Notes: generated by a model from the sequence alone, not told the origin. A DNA stretch of 64,000 nt from DATDIC01 sp963777625 (GCA_963777625.1 CAVZRO010000033.1:96479-160478), one strand, 5' to 3'; shown: positions 39,491 to 50,290, numbered from the stretch's first letter. Program-made: numbers and translations.

Positions 39491-39657
39491 AGTCATCGCT
39501 CCCATGGGCACAGCAGCGCCGTACGTGTTGGAAGCAATATCCAGACCGGTGTCAAGCGCGACTTTACTGAGCGCAGCGCGACACGCTGCCCGGGTCCAGG
39601 CCGTCGAGGCAAGCGCATTCGCGGCGGGACTGATCCATCACAGCGAAGGAACCAGAG

Positions 39658-40575
39658 ATGCAAAAGGTTATCGACCTGGAATGCGATTTGCCACCCGACG
39701 AGAACGGCAAGCCACGGAAACAGGAAGGCGCCGCGCATCCGCCGGGATACGGTGATCCGGAGCGGCTGGAACCGCTGCCGGGTCACGGATTCTCCAACTA
39801 TCAGCGCATCTTTTCCCGCCGCGGCGAAGGTGCCGGAACAACCGGCGCAGACACGCCGCACGGGATGTCCATCACCGACTTCGTCGCCCTGATGGATCGC
39901 GCCGGTGTCCAGGTGGGCGTCCTGCGGGCGAGCAATGCGATGATTGCCGACATTCTCGCAAGTTTCCCCAGGCGCTTCATAGGACTGGCGTCGATCAGTC
40001 CGCATGATGGCATGCGCGGCGTGCGGGAGCTGGTCCGTCTGGTGAAGGAGCATGGGTTCGGCGCGCTGCGCGTGTCGTCGCTCTACAACATGCTTCCTGC
40101 CAGTGATCGGCGTTACTACCCGCTGTATGCGAAATGCGTGGAGCTCGACATTCCGGTGCGGATCTACGCAAGCATGAACTACGCAAACGACCGGGCATAC
40201 GATCTTGGACATCCGCGACACCTCGATCAGATCGCCATGGATTTCCCCGAACTGCGGATCATCGCCGGGCTGGGTGGCTGGCCCTGGGTGAACGAGATGG
40301 TGGCCTTGTTACGGCGCCATCCCAATCTCTATTGCGACACGGCCTCGCATCGCCCGAGATATTTCGGTGTACGCGGTTCGGGATGGGAGCAGCTTTTGCA
40401 ATTCGGCAACACGCTGCTGCAGGACAAGATCATGGTCGGTCTTTCGTGGGAGGCGTTCGGCGTGCCAATGGAAGCGCTGATAGAAGAATATGCTGCCTTG
40501 CCTCTCAAGGAACCGGTCCTCGATAAATGGCTGTTCGGCAATGCGAAGAACTTCTTCCGGCTCTCTTCGGTCTGA
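39658..40575 (+). CDS. Amidohydrolase-fold (ACMSD-like) protein lacking the usual metal ligands
   Basis: 305 residues of the amidohydrolase-2 TIM-barrel family (decarboxylases and hydrolases such as ACMSD). Family landmarks are present: FPRRFIGLASISPHDG, GVRELVRLVKEHGFGALRVS, LYCDTAS and KEPVLDKWLFGNAKNFF. But the N-terminal HxH reads ECD (IDLECDLPPD), the usual His after IPV is replaced (IPVRIYASM), IIAHLGG reads IIAGLGG, and the GSDxP Asp is replaced (VGLSWEAFG). It may be a catalytically changed or structural paralogue. It is divergent from the transporter-monooxygenase operon, with a GAAGGAA site before ATG. Confidence 0.8.
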   Translation: MQKVIDLECDLPPDENGKPRKQEGAAHPPGYGDPERLEPLPGHGFSNYQRIFSRRGEGAGTTGADTPHGMSITDFVALMDRAGVQVGVLRASNAMIADILASFPRRFIGLASISPHDGMRGVRELVRLVKEHGFGALRVSSLYNMLPASDRRYYPLYAKCVELDIPVRIYASMNYANDRAYDLGHPRHLDQIAMDFPELRIIAGLGGWPWVNEMVALLRRHPNLYCDTASHRPRYFGVRGSGWEQLLQFGNTLLQDKIMVGLSWEAFGVPMEALIEEYAALPLKEPVLDKWLFGNAKNFFRLSSV

Positions 40576-40583
40576 AGCTGCGG

Positions 40584-41858
40584 TTACCCGAACACCCGCC
40601 TCCCGGCTTTCCAGGTGCCCAGCACCCTGCCTTCCAGGGCGCGACCGTCGAACGGCGTGTTCTGCGCCTTGCCAGGCAGCCGCCCGGCTTCGACGCGCCA
40701 GATACGCTCCGGGTGGAAGAGGCAGAGATCCGCCGGTGCGTCCTTCGCCAGCCGGCCCGCGTCGGCCCCCAGCAACTTCGCCGGCCCGGCGGTGAGCAGC
40801 GCGAGGGCCTGCATGAGCGTCAGGGCGCCGTTATGGACGTGGGCCAGCGTCACGCCGAGCAGCGTCGCCAGCCCGGCGCCGCCGGGCGCCGCCTGGGCGA
40901 ACGGCAGCCGCTTGTCGTCGGCGTCGCGCGGCTGATGGTCGGAGGCGATGGCATCGATGGTGCCATCCGCCAGCGCGGCGGAAACCGCCTGCCGATCCTC
41001 TTCCCGGCGCAGCGGCGGCGATAGCTTGGCATAGGTGCGGAAGTCGCCGATGGCGGTTTCGTTCAGATCGAAATAAGGCGGGGCGGTGTCGCAGGTGATG
41101 GCCATCCCGTCCGCCTTGGCACAGCGGATCAACCGCAGTGCCTCGGCGGTGGAGACATGGGCGAAATGCACCGCCCCGCCGGTGAGCGCCGCCAGCCTGA
41201 TGTCGCGCGCGACCAGGATCGCCTCCGCGGCGGCGGGGATTGCCGGCAGACCGAGCCGGGTGGCGAGTTCGCCTTCAGTCGCCGAGCCGCCGGCGGCGAG
41301 CGACGGGTCTTCCGGATGCTGCACGATGCGGCCTCCGAACCCGCTGGCGTAGGACAGCGCCACACGCATCAGCCGCGCGGAACCGAGCGCGCGAGCGCCG
41401 TCTGTAAACGCCACCGCACCGGCTTCGCGCAGCAGGCCGAGCTCGGCCAGCTCCTCGCCACGGCAGCCGCGGGTCAGCGCGGCGTAAGGCAGAATGGTGA
41501 GACTGCCGGTTTCCTCGCCTCGTGTGCGCAGCAGGCGAACCAACGCGGGATCGTCGATCGCCGGCTGCGTGTCGGGCAAAGCGGCCAGCGTGGTGATACC
41601 GCCGGCCGCCGCTGCCTGCGCCGCCGAGGCGATGGTTTCACGATACTCGAAACCGGGCTCGCCGAGTGCGGCGCGCATATCGACCAGGCCGGGGCAGAGC
41701 ACCGCACCCGGTTCGTCGATGATGGCGGCACCGTCGGGGCGGCCGAGACCGACACCGAGATCGGCGATACGGCCGTCGCGCACCAGCACCTCGCCTGGCT
41801 GATCCAGCCCGGAGCCCGGATCGATCAGGCGGACCCCGGTGAACAGCGTATCTCTCAC
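40584..41858 (-). CDS. pyrC: Dihydroorotase-like protein (PyrC paralogue without metal ligands)
   Basis: 424 residues of the cyclic amidohydrolase family. In active dihydroorotases the first strand reads DxHxHxREPG; here it is VDMRAALGEPGFEYRETIAS, so both histidines are gone, and the residue of the carbamylated Lys is within AVAFTDGARALG, with no lysine. The later VHFAHVS and AIASDHQPRD segments remain. Such inactive partners stabilise aspartate carbamoyltransferase, as PyrC' does in Pseudomonas. Its ATG overlaps the pyrB stop (ATGA). Another dihydroorotase should exist elsewhere in the genome. Confidence 0.88.
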   Translation of the reverse strand: MRDTLFTGVRLIDPGSGLDQPGEVLVRDGRIADLGVGLGRPDGAAIIDEPGAVLCPGLVDMRAALGEPGFEYRETIASAAQAAAAGGITTLAALPDTQPAIDDPALVRLLRTRGEETGSLTILPYAALTRGCRGEELAELGLLREAGAVAFTDGARALGSARLMRVALSYASGFGGRIVQHPEDPSLAAGGSATEGELATRLGLPAIPAAAEAILVARDIRLAALTGGAVHFAHVSTAEALRLIRCAKADGMAITCDTAPPYFDLNETAIGDFRTYAKLSPPLRREEDRQAVSAALADGTIDAIASDHQPRDADDKRLPFAQAAPGGAGLATLLGVTLAHVHNGALTLMQALALLTAGPAKLLGADAGRLAKDAPADLCLFHPERIWRVEAGRLPGKAQNTPFDGRALEGRVLGTWKAGRRVFG

Positions 41859-42838
41859 CCAATATTCCCCGGCCCGCGCGAGAGCGTGTCGAGCACCGCC
41901 ATGCGCACAGCGACGCCCATCTCCACCTGTTCGCGAATCACGCTGCGCACGGGATCATCGGCCACCGCGCTGTCGATCTCCACGCCGCGGTTCATCGGGC
42001 CGGGGTGCATCACCAGCGCGTCCGGTTTCGCATGCGCCAGCTTTTCCATGTCCAGCCCGTAGAAGCGGAAATACTCGCGCGCGCTGGGCACCAGCCCGTG
42101 CTGCATCCGTTCCTTCTGCAACCGCAGCATCATCACGATATCCACGCCGGCCAGGCCGGCCTGCATGTCATGGAACACGGTCACGCCCATGCGGCCTACC
42201 TCGGCCGGGATAAGCGTCGGCGGACCGACGACGCGCACCTGGCTGCCCATCGTGGTCAGCAGGTGAATGTTGGAACGCGCCACCCGGGAATGCGCGATGT
42301 CGCCGCAGATGGCGACGGTCAGGTTTTCCAGCCGGCCCTTGCGGCGGCGGATGGTGAGTGCGTCGAGCAGCGCCTGGGTGGGATGTTCGTGGGTGCCGTC
42401 GCCGGCGTTGATGACGGCGGCATCGACTTTCTGCGCCAGCAGATTGGGCGCGCCGGACTCGGCGTGGCGCACCACCAGCAGATCGCAATTCATGGCGTTC
42501 AGCGTGCCGGCGGTGTCCAGCAGCGTCTCGCCCTTGTTCACCGAGGAGGTGGAGACCGACATATTGATCACGTCCGCCCCCAGCCGTTTGCCGGCGAGTT
42601 CGAAGCTGGTGCGGGTGCGGGTGGAATCCTCGAAGAACAGGTTGATGAGAGTGCGCCCGCGCAGCAGGTCGCGCTGGGTGTTGCCCGACCGGTTCAGCAG
42701 CACATAGCTCTCCGCGAGATCGAGCAGATGCCCGATTTCGGGTGGGTGGAGCCCTTCAATGGCCAGGAGGTGCTTCTGCCGGTAAGACACGGCGCTTGGT
42801 TGCAGCAAGGGATCGGTGGCGTCAACCGATCGGAGCAC
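41855..42838 (-). CDS. pyrB: Aspartate carbamoyltransferase catalytic subunit
   Basis: 327 residues catalysing carbamoyl phosphate + aspartate to N-carbamoyl aspartate, the second step of pyrimidine synthesis. The carbamoyl phosphate site FFEDSTRTRTSFELAGKRLG, the HPTQALLD motif (DGTHEHPTQALLD) and the late HPGPMNRG are all intact. It lies 15 bases after the TRAP transporter gene on the same strand and overlaps pyrC, so it may be co-transcribed with the transporter. Confidence 0.96.
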   Translation of the reverse strand: MLRSVDATDPLLQPSAVSYRQKHLLAIEGLHPPEIGHLLDLAESYVLLNRSGNTQRDLLRGRTLINLFFEDSTRTRTSFELAGKRLGADVINMSVSTSSVNKGETLLDTAGTLNAMNCDLLVVRHAESGAPNLLAQKVDAAVINAGDGTHEHPTQALLDALTIRRRKGRLENLTVAICGDIAHSRVARSNIHLLTTMGSQVRVVGPPTLIPAEVGRMGVTVFHDMQAGLAGVDIVMMLRLQKERMQHGLVPSAREYFRFYGLDMEKLAHAKPDALVMHPGPMNRGVEIDSAVADDPVRSVIREQVEMGVAVRMAVLDTLSRGPGNIG

Positions 42839-42853
42839 TCGATGCGATCGCCA

Positions 42854-44707
42854 TCAATGCACAAACCCCGTCGACAACCACGGCACCGCCGCCACCACGA
42901 TCAGCGCCGCCACCAGCGTCAGCATGTAAGGCCAGATCCGGCCCAGCGCCTGGTCGCTGGTCGTCCGCCCGATCAGACAGCTCTGATAGAACCCCACGCC
43001 AAACGGCGGCGAGAACAGCCCGATCCCCATCGCCAGAATGGCCACGATCGCGTAGTGCACCTCATTGACGCCGACCTGCTGGGCCACCGGAAACAGCAGC
43101 GGCCCGAACAGCACCATTGCCGGCAGCCCTTCCAGCACGCTGCCGAGAATGATGAACACCACGATCGAAACGGCCATGAACCCGACCTTCCCGCCTGGCA
43201 GGTTCGTCATCATCGTGGTCAGCGACTGCGCGAACCCGGCCTGCGTCAGCGCCCAGGCCATCGCCGAGGCCGCGCCGATGATCAGCAATATCGCTCCCGA
43301 CAAGGCCGCCGTTTCCACCAGGATCGGGAACACCCGGCGCCAGTCGAACACGCGATAGATGAAAAGCCCCACCAGCACCGAATAGACCGCGCCGATCGTC
43401 GCGACCTCGGTCGCGGTCGTGATCCCGGACAGAACGGCGTAGCGGATCAGGAACGGCAGGATCAGCGCCGGTATCGCCACAATGAACAGCCTTACGGTAT
43501 CCCGCATGGGCACCCGTTTATCGAGTATGCGATCGCCGCGGCTACGGAAGAAGATCAACACCACCAGCGCCAGCGCGGCGACCGCCGCCGGCAGCAAGCC
43601 GCCGGTGAACAGCGCCGAGGTCGACACACCCGTCACCGCGCCGACGATGATCAGCACCAGGCTCGGTGGAATGGTTTCCGACATCGCGGCAGACGCCGCG
43701 AGCTGCGCCACCAGCTCCCCCGGGTGCGCCCCGCGTCGCCGCATTTCCGGCAGCAGTACCGGCGCGATCGCTGCCTGGTCCGCCGCCTTCGATCCGGAAA
43801 TGCCGGAGATCAGGTACATGGCGCCGATCAGCGAATAGGACAGGCCGCCGCGCTTGTGTCCAACCAGCGCGGCGAGGCAATCGACCAGCGCCTTGGCGAT
43901 GCCGGTCATCTCCAGCAGCAGGCCCAGCACCACGAACATCGGCACCGCAAGCAGCTCGATCGACGACATGCCCTGGTTCATCTGGCTGATCACGATCGCC
44001 AGCGGAATCGTCGTCGTGTAGAACATGTAGGCGATCGTCGAGATGCCGAAGCTGAACGCGATCGGCACGCCGCAAAAAATGCAAATGCCGACCATGCCGA
44101 CGAAAAAGATCACCAGGTTGCCGTTGCCGACCGCATCCAGCAGCGGTCCGGCCAGCCAGAGCCCGATCCCGATCGCCAGCCCGACGCCGAATGTCAGTGC
44201 CAGCTCGCCCCATGTCGCTCCCTCAAAAAGCTGACGCAGCGCGGTGATCAACAGCAGCACGAAGGCCGCAAGCTCCCCGGCAACCTGCCACGAACCGGGA
44301 AGCTGCAGCGTCGGCGTGGTGATCGCCTGCTGCTGCTGCATGTAGCCGAAGCCGGGCACGAGCAGCTCGATAATGAAGATCGTCACCACCAGCGCGGCGA
44401 TGCGCGCCAGGAAACTCTGCATCGGCGGCGAAAGCCGGGTCACGAACACGGTCATCCGCATATGCTCGCCGCGGCGCAGCGCGATCACGGCACCCAGGCT
44501 CACCAGCCAGAGGAACAGCATCTCGGCCAGCTCATCGGTCCAGACGAGCGGATTATCCAGCACATAGCGCCAGATCACGCCGGCGAGCAGGATGACGATC
44601 TCGATGACGACGAGCGCGGCGGCGGCGGTTTCCGACACGACATCGACAACGCGATCGATCCGGCGAAGGTGTCCCCCCGCCGTCTCCATCTCAGGTGTGC
44701 CGCGCAT
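42854..44707 (-). CDS. TRAP transporter fused small and large permease (DctQM)
   Basis: 617 residues. Residues about 15-180 are the four-helix DctQ part (IWRYVLDNPLVWTDELAEML) and about 200-615 the DctM ion-transporter part (SGISGSKAADQAAIAPVLLP, LTQAGFAQSLTTMMTNLPGG, GIGLFSPPFGVGFYQSC). This is a natural fusion seen in other TRAP systems and the frame is continuous. It imports an organic acid by a sodium or proton gradient, with the DctP-type protein encoded eight bases upstream. Confidence 0.93.
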   Translation of the reverse strand: MRGTPEMETAGGHLRRIDRVVDVVSETAAAALVVIEIVILLAGVIWRYVLDNPLVWTDELAEMLFLWLVSLGAVIALRRGEHMRMTVFVTRLSPPMQSFLARIAALVVTIFIIELLVPGFGYMQQQQAITTPTLQLPGSWQVAGELAAFVLLLITALRQLFEGATWGELALTFGVGLAIGIGLWLAGPLLDAVGNGNLVIFFVGMVGICIFCGVPIAFSFGISTIAYMFYTTTIPLAIVISQMNQGMSSIELLAVPMFVVLGLLLEMTGIAKALVDCLAALVGHKRGGLSYSLIGAMYLISGISGSKAADQAAIAPVLLPEMRRRGAHPGELVAQLAASAAMSETIPPSLVLIIVGAVTGVSTSALFTGGLLPAAVAALALVVLIFFRSRGDRILDKRVPMRDTVRLFIVAIPALILPFLIRYAVLSGITTATEVATIGAVYSVLVGLFIYRVFDWRRVFPILVETAALSGAILLIIGAASAMAWALTQAGFAQSLTTMMTNLPGGKVGFMAVSIVVFIILGSVLEGLPAMVLFGPLLFPVAQQVGVNEVHYAIVAILAMGIGLFSPPFGVGFYQSCLIGRTTSDQALGRIWPYMLTLVAALIVVAAVPWLSTGFVH

Positions 44708-44715
44708 TCAGCCGG

Positions 44716-45735
44716 TCAGGCGAGCTGGCCGGCGTATTTCTCCAGCGCCGACCACAGGGTCGGGCCAAACTTCCCTTGCCATTCCTTGTAGAAACCCGAT
44801 TGCACCAGCTTCTCGCGGAATGGCGCAGTATCCGGCGTGTTGAACGTCAGGCCCTGCTGGGTCAGCCTGGCTTGCAGCGAATCATCGAGCTGTTCGCTGG
44901 CCGTGCGCTGCTGCGCCGCCTGGCCGTCGAACGCATCGGCGACGATCGTGCGATACTCGTCCGGCAGGCTTTTCCAATAGGCTCCGTTGACCAGCATCCA
45001 GTAGCCGACCCACATGTGATTGGTCAGCGAGCAGTATTTCTGCACCTGATAGAATTTCTGCGTCTCGATCAGGCCGAGCGGGTTTTCCTGGCCATCCACC
45101 ACGCGCGTCTGCAACGCGGTGTAGAGTTCCGCCACGTTGAGCGTGGTCGGCGCGGCGCCGAGGTCCTTGAACAGCGACAGGGAAATCGGGCTCGGCGGGA
45201 CGCGGATCTTGAAGCCGTGCAGGTCATCCACCGTGTTGATCGGCCTGGTGCTGGAGGTGATCTGCCGGAACCCCTCGTCCCAGACGGCGTGCATCGGTTG
45301 CAGGCCGGTCTTCTGTATGTCGGCGCGCACGATATCGCCGACCGAGCCGTCCAGCGCCGCCCAGGCGGTCTTCGCGTCCTTGAAGATGAAGCCGACATTG
45401 TCGATCGCGGCGGTCGGCACCAGCGTGGCCAGGATATTGTCGCCGATCCCCATCATCTGAATCGCGCCGACGCGCACATTGGACAGCATATGGGTATCGT
45501 CGCCCAACTGGTTGCTGGGGAAGACCTGCACCTGCACCGCGCCGTTGCTCTTGGCCTTGATCTCGTCGGCGGCGGCCACCGCATGGGTGGTCATCGGATG
45601 ATCCGGCGGCAGGTCGATGCCGAATTTCAGCACATATTGCTTCGCCGCCCGGGCCGAGCGGGACATGAGAGCACCCGCCCCTGCCACGGCAGCCGAGCCG
45701 GCAAGAAATTGTTTGCGAGACATCATAACCGGCAT
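44716..45735 (-). CDS. TRAP transporter solute-binding protein (DctP family)
   Basis: 339 residues. GGGAGG precedes ATG 45735. The N-terminus SRKQFLAGSAAVAGAGALM is a signal of Tat-like appearance without a clear RR pair. The mature part has LKFGIDLPPDHPMTTHAVAA and the DctP landmarks GFKIRVPPSPISLSLFKDLG and VDGQENPLGLIETQKFYQVQ; the Arg in KIRVP usually contacts the carboxylate of the solute. The solute is a carboxylic acid of unknown identity. Confidence 0.92.
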   Translation of the reverse strand: MPVMMSRKQFLAGSAAVAGAGALMSRSARAAKQYVLKFGIDLPPDHPMTTHAVAAADEIKAKSNGAVQVQVFPSNQLGDDTHMLSNVRVGAIQMMGIGDNILATLVPTAAIDNVGFIFKDAKTAWAALDGSVGDIVRADIQKTGLQPMHAVWDEGFRQITSSTRPINTVDDLHGFKIRVPPSPISLSLFKDLGAAPTTLNVAELYTALQTRVVDGQENPLGLIETQKFYQVQKYCSLTNHMWVGYWMLVNGAYWKSLPDEYRTIVADAFDGQAAQQRTASEQLDDSLQARLTQQGLTFNTPDTAPFREKLVQSGFYKEWQGKFGPTLWSALEKYAGQLA

Positions 45736-45890
45736 CGAATCCTCCCTTTAACCAGCCGCAACCCGCGAACCTACATGCGGCCGATCTACTCGCCGGTACA
45801 GCAACGGTCAAATGAGCCCTCAACCGTCAGGCGGACCAACTCGCGAAGCCGTGATCAAGGCGCCTATCGTAACGGATGAGACAATCAGGC

Positions 45891-46652
45891 TCAGCGCGCC
45901 GCCATCCGCAATGCCCCATCCAGCCGGATCGTCTCCCCGTTCAGGAAACGGTTTGCCGCGATGTGCAGCACCAGCGCCGCATACTCGTCCGGCCGCCCCA
46001 GCCGGGCGGGGAACGGCACCGAAGACGCCAGATTGGCTCGCACATCGTCCGGCAGGCCGTTGAACATCGGCGTCTCGATCAGTCCCGGTGCGATGGTCAC
46101 CACGCGTATCCCCGACCGCGCCAGTTCGCGTGCCGCCGGCAGGGTCAGGCCGACCACGCCGGCCTTCGAAGCCGCATAGGCCGCCTGACCCAGCTGCCCC
46201 TCATAGGCGGCAATGGAAGCGGTGTTGACGATCACGCCGCGCTCGCCGTCTTCCATCGGGTCCTGTGTGCTCATTGCCGCGGCCGCCAGCCGCAGCATGT
46301 TGAACGTGCCGATCAGGTTGACGCGGATCACCTGCTCGAAACGTTCCAGTGGCATGGCGCCGTCGCGTCCGACGATGCGTGCCGCCGGCCCGATGCCGGC
46401 GCAGTTCACCAGCAGCCGCGCCGGCCCGTGCGCCTGGGCCGCCAGCGCGATGGCGGCGGTGGCCGCTGCCGCATCCGCCACGTCGCAGGTCGCGGCCAGC
46501 CCACCGACCCGCGCCGCGACCGCCTCCGCCGCCGCGCGGTTGACATCCACCACCGTCACGCGTGCCCCGGCCGCCGCCAGCGCGTCCGCGGTTGCGGCGC
46601 CCAGCCCCGACCCGCCGCCCGTCACGATCGCCGCCTGTCCGCGCAGTTCCAT
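45891..46652 (-). CDS. Short-chain dehydrogenase/reductase (3-hydroxyacyl-CoA dehydrogenase type II-like)
   Basis: 253 residues. TGGGSGLG (residues 11-18) binds NAD, VVDVN suggests NAD specificity, NCAGIG follows, and the catalytic residues are in NTASIAAYEG and AYAASKAG. The pattern of a long insert with MSTQDPMEDGERGVIVNTAS is typical of the HSD10/type II 3-hydroxyacyl-CoA dehydrogenase group. ATG 46652 follows AGGGGA. It diverges from the gamma-glutamyltransferase-like gene with 72 bases between starts. Confidence 0.88.
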   Translation of the reverse strand: MELRGQAAIVTGGGSGLGAATADALAAAGARVTVVDVNRAAAEAVAARVGGLAATCDVADAAAATAAIALAAQAHGPARLLVNCAGIGPAARIVGRDGAMPLERFEQVIRVNLIGTFNMLRLAAAAMSTQDPMEDGERGVIVNTASIAAYEGQLGQAAYAASKAGVVGLTLPAARELARSGIRVVTIAPGLIETPMFNGLPDDVRANLASSVPFPARLGRPDEYAALVLHIAANRFLNGETIRLDGALRMAAR

Positions 46653-46724
46653 CCCCTGCCCTCTTCCGCAATCCGCCGCGGTATCGAACAATGGACGGCC
46701 AGGAACAAGCCGAGGGAATCCCAG

Positions 46725-48377
<1,653 letters not shown>

Positions 48378-48388
48378 AACCCCTACGC

Positions 48389-48408
48389 CATCAACGCCGT
48401 GGTTGATG
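48389..48408 (+). terminator. Possible weak terminator after the gamma-glutamyltransferase-like gene
   Basis: CATCAAC - GCCGTG - GTTGATG forms a 7-bp stem with a six-base loop eleven bases after the stop. It lacks a real T tract, so termination is uncertain. Confidence 0.3.
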
Positions 48409-48487
48409 TTCCCGAGTCCGATTTGGTAACATCCCGCAAACAAACGATCTGGGAGCGCCGGTGGATCCGGCTGCGAGGTGACCGCGC

Positions 48488-48949
48488 ATGGCAAACGGTG
48501 CAAAGGCAGCCTCGCTGATCGGGACGTGGGAATTGGTGTCGCTATCAGCCCAGTTGCCGAACGGTCAGACCATCGAGCCATGGGGGCACGCACCGCCCGG
48601 TCGCATCGTCTATGACGCGAACGGCTACATGATGGCGCTGATCGTGGGTGTGCTGCACGACGAGAACGGCCCGGACCAGGAGGCGTCCAGATCGGACGAC
48701 CGTTTCACCTCCTATTTCGGCACGTACGAGATCGATCAGACGACCGGCGAGATCGTACACCAGGTCACGGCGACTCTCAGCCGGATGCAGGCCTCGGGTG
48801 AGTTGCGCCGGCGCTTCGCGCTCCACGATGACCAGTTGGTCCTCAGCTTCACCTGGATGTTCGACGGGGTAGCGGTCGAGAACCGTCTGATCTGGCGACG
48901 CCTTAGCCGCCGCGTCCAGGATGCAATCGCGTCCGTCGTACCCGCGTGA
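48488..48949 (+). CDS. Lipocalin-like domain protein
   Basis: 153 residues. SLIGTWELVSLSAQLPNGQT, GRIVYDANGYMMALIV and FGTYEIDQTTGEIVHQVT are typical of the Lipocalin_5 domain family, small beta barrels found in bacteria and fungi, sometimes in polyketide pathways. There is no signal peptide. It has GAGGTG eight bases before ATG. The function is unknown. Confidence 0.75.
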   Translation: MANGAKAASLIGTWELVSLSAQLPNGQTIEPWGHAPPGRIVYDANGYMMALIVGVLHDENGPDQEASRSDDRFTSYFGTYEIDQTTGEIVHQVTATLSRMQASGELRRRFALHDDQLVLSFTWMFDGVAVENRLIWRRLSRRVQDAIASVVPA

Positions 48950-49109
48950 ATCGCTGACCGGCCGAGCGTTTTCGGGTCAACCATGCCTCGGCAATCCGCG
49001 GCAGGACGGAAATCTGACCGTCATCGCGCTTTGCAGCGAAGACGAGCGCCAGATGAAACCGGACCCCGGCCGCTGGCGCTTTCGGCACTGTTGCATCCGG
49101 AGACAGGCA

Positions 49110-49400
49110 ATGCCGATACGTGCTCACCTCGTGCTGGCCACGGCGGCGATCGGGTTGACCGGGTGTGTCTATGTGCCGCCACCCGCACCTGTTGCGTATA
49201 ATCCCTACGATCCGGGTGACCGGGCGGCCGCGGGCGCGCTGGTGGGCGCCGGGGCGGGCGCGGCACTCGGCGGCATTGCCGGCGGCGGTCGTGGAGCAGC
49301 GATCGGCGCGCTCAGCGGCGGCGCGCTGGGGGCGATCGTCGGATCAAGCACGACTCCGCCCCCGCCCTACCCCCATGCGCCCGACGGGTACGGCTACTGA
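49110..49400 (+). CDS. Glycine-zipper lipoprotein
   Basis: 96 residues. The signal ends in the lipobox LTGC (Cys21). The mature part begins VYVPPPAPVAYNPYDPGD, then a glycine zipper (AAAGALVGAGAGAALGGIAG and further) that probably inserts in or lies along the outer membrane, ending in PPPPYPHAPDGYGY. An upstream in-frame ATG at 48921 would destroy the signal. ATG 49110 has GGAGA upstream. Confidence 0.72.
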   Translation: MPIRAHLVLATAAIGLTGCVYVPPPAPVAYNPYDPGDRAAAGALVGAGAGAALGGIAGGGRGAAIGALSGGALGAIVGSSTTPPPPYPHAPDGYGY

Positions 49401-49430
49401 TCCGACAATCTCTCCGGGCGCCGCCGGCCC

Positions 49431-49997
49431 TCACACAGTCGGCTGTTCCGCGTCTGGCTCGAACAGCATCGCCGCATCGATCTCCGGCTGCTCGTCTTCT
49501 TCCAGACCGACGCGTTCGCCGCGCGCCTGTCGTTCGGCCTCCTCCTGGCTGCGCGCCACATTGACGCTGACCGGGATCGACACCTCGGGATGCAGCACGA
49601 TGCGGACCGGTGAAAGCCCAAGCGACTTGATCGGATGGCTCAGCACGACCTGGCCGCGATCGATGGTCAGCCCGGCGGCGGTGGTCGCTTCGGCGACGTC
49701 GCGCGCGGACACCGAACCATACAGGCTGCCGGATTCGCCGGCCTGACGGATGATGACGACGGACAGGCCGCCAACGCGCTCGGCAACACGCTCGGCTTCC
49801 TCGCGCCGCTTCAGGTTCTGCGCTTCCAACTGGGCGCGCTGCTGCTCGAAACGCTCGCGATTATCTTTCGTGGCGCGCAGCGCCTTTTTTTGCGGCAGCA
49901 GGTAGTTGCGCGCATAACCGGGCTTCACGCGCACGATCTCGCCCATCTGGCCGAGATGCTCCACGCGCTGCAATAGGATCAGTTCCACGGCGGGCAT
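49431..49997 (-). CDS. rplI: 50S ribosomal protein L9
   Basis: 188 residues. The N-terminal ELILLQRVEHLGQMGEIVRVKPGYARNYLLP-type segment (residues 4-35) and PQKKALRATKDN are diagnostic; the C-terminal half has GLTIDRGQVVLSHPIKSLG. A longer acidic tail (EEDEQPEIDAAMLFEP) than in E. coli is common in alphaproteobacteria. It is the last gene of the rpsF-rpsR-rplI operon. Confidence 0.97.
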   Translation of the reverse strand: MPAVELILLQRVEHLGQMGEIVRVKPGYARNYLLPQKKALRATKDNRERFEQQRAQLEAQNLKRREEAERVAERVGGLSVVIIRQAGESGSLYGSVSARDVAEATTAAGLTIDRGQVVLSHPIKSLGLSPVRIVLHPEVSIPVSVNVARSQEEAERQARGERVGLEEDEQPEIDAAMLFEPDAEQPTV

Positions 49998-50008
49998 GGT
50001 GCTCTCCG

Positions 50009-50284
50009 TCAGGTCACGATGTAGGGCAGCAGAGCGAGAAAGCGAGCGCGCTTGATCGCCAGCGCCAGCTCACGCTGCTTCTTGGCCGAGACGGCAGTGA
50101 TGCGCGATGGCACGATCTTGCCGCGTTCGGACAGGAAGCGCGACAGCAACCGCACATCCTTATAGTCGATCTTCGGCGCGTTGGGGCCGGAGAACGGGCA
50201 GGACTTGCGGCGCCGGTAGAATGGACGGCGGGCGCCGATGGCGGCGCGGCGAGCGGCGGGATTGACGTCTGTGGTGTCGGACAT
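50009..50284 (-). CDS. rpsR: 30S ribosomal protein S18
   Basis: 91 residues. FYRRRKSCPFSGPNAPKIDY and KDVRLLSRFLSERGKIVPSR identify S18. It binds S6 in the ribosome platform. Spacing to rpsF is six bases and to rplI eleven bases, consistent with one operon. Confidence 0.97.
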   Translation of the reverse strand: MSDTTDVNPAARRAAIGARRPFYRRRKSCPFSGPNAPKIDYKDVRLLSRFLSERGKIVPSRITAVSAKKQRELALAIKRARFLALLPYIVT

Positions 50285-50290
50285 CGGATC

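Noticed and set aside
42854..44707. DctQM fusion as another frameshift artefact
   Set aside because: The frame is continuous with a normal linker, and such fusions are common in TRAP systems.
42005..44791. A 928-codon open frame on the plus strand, antisense to the TRAP permease and pyrB genes
   Set aside because: It is His/Arg/Gln-rich, without motifs, and mirrors two well-recognised genes; high GC leaves antisense frames open.
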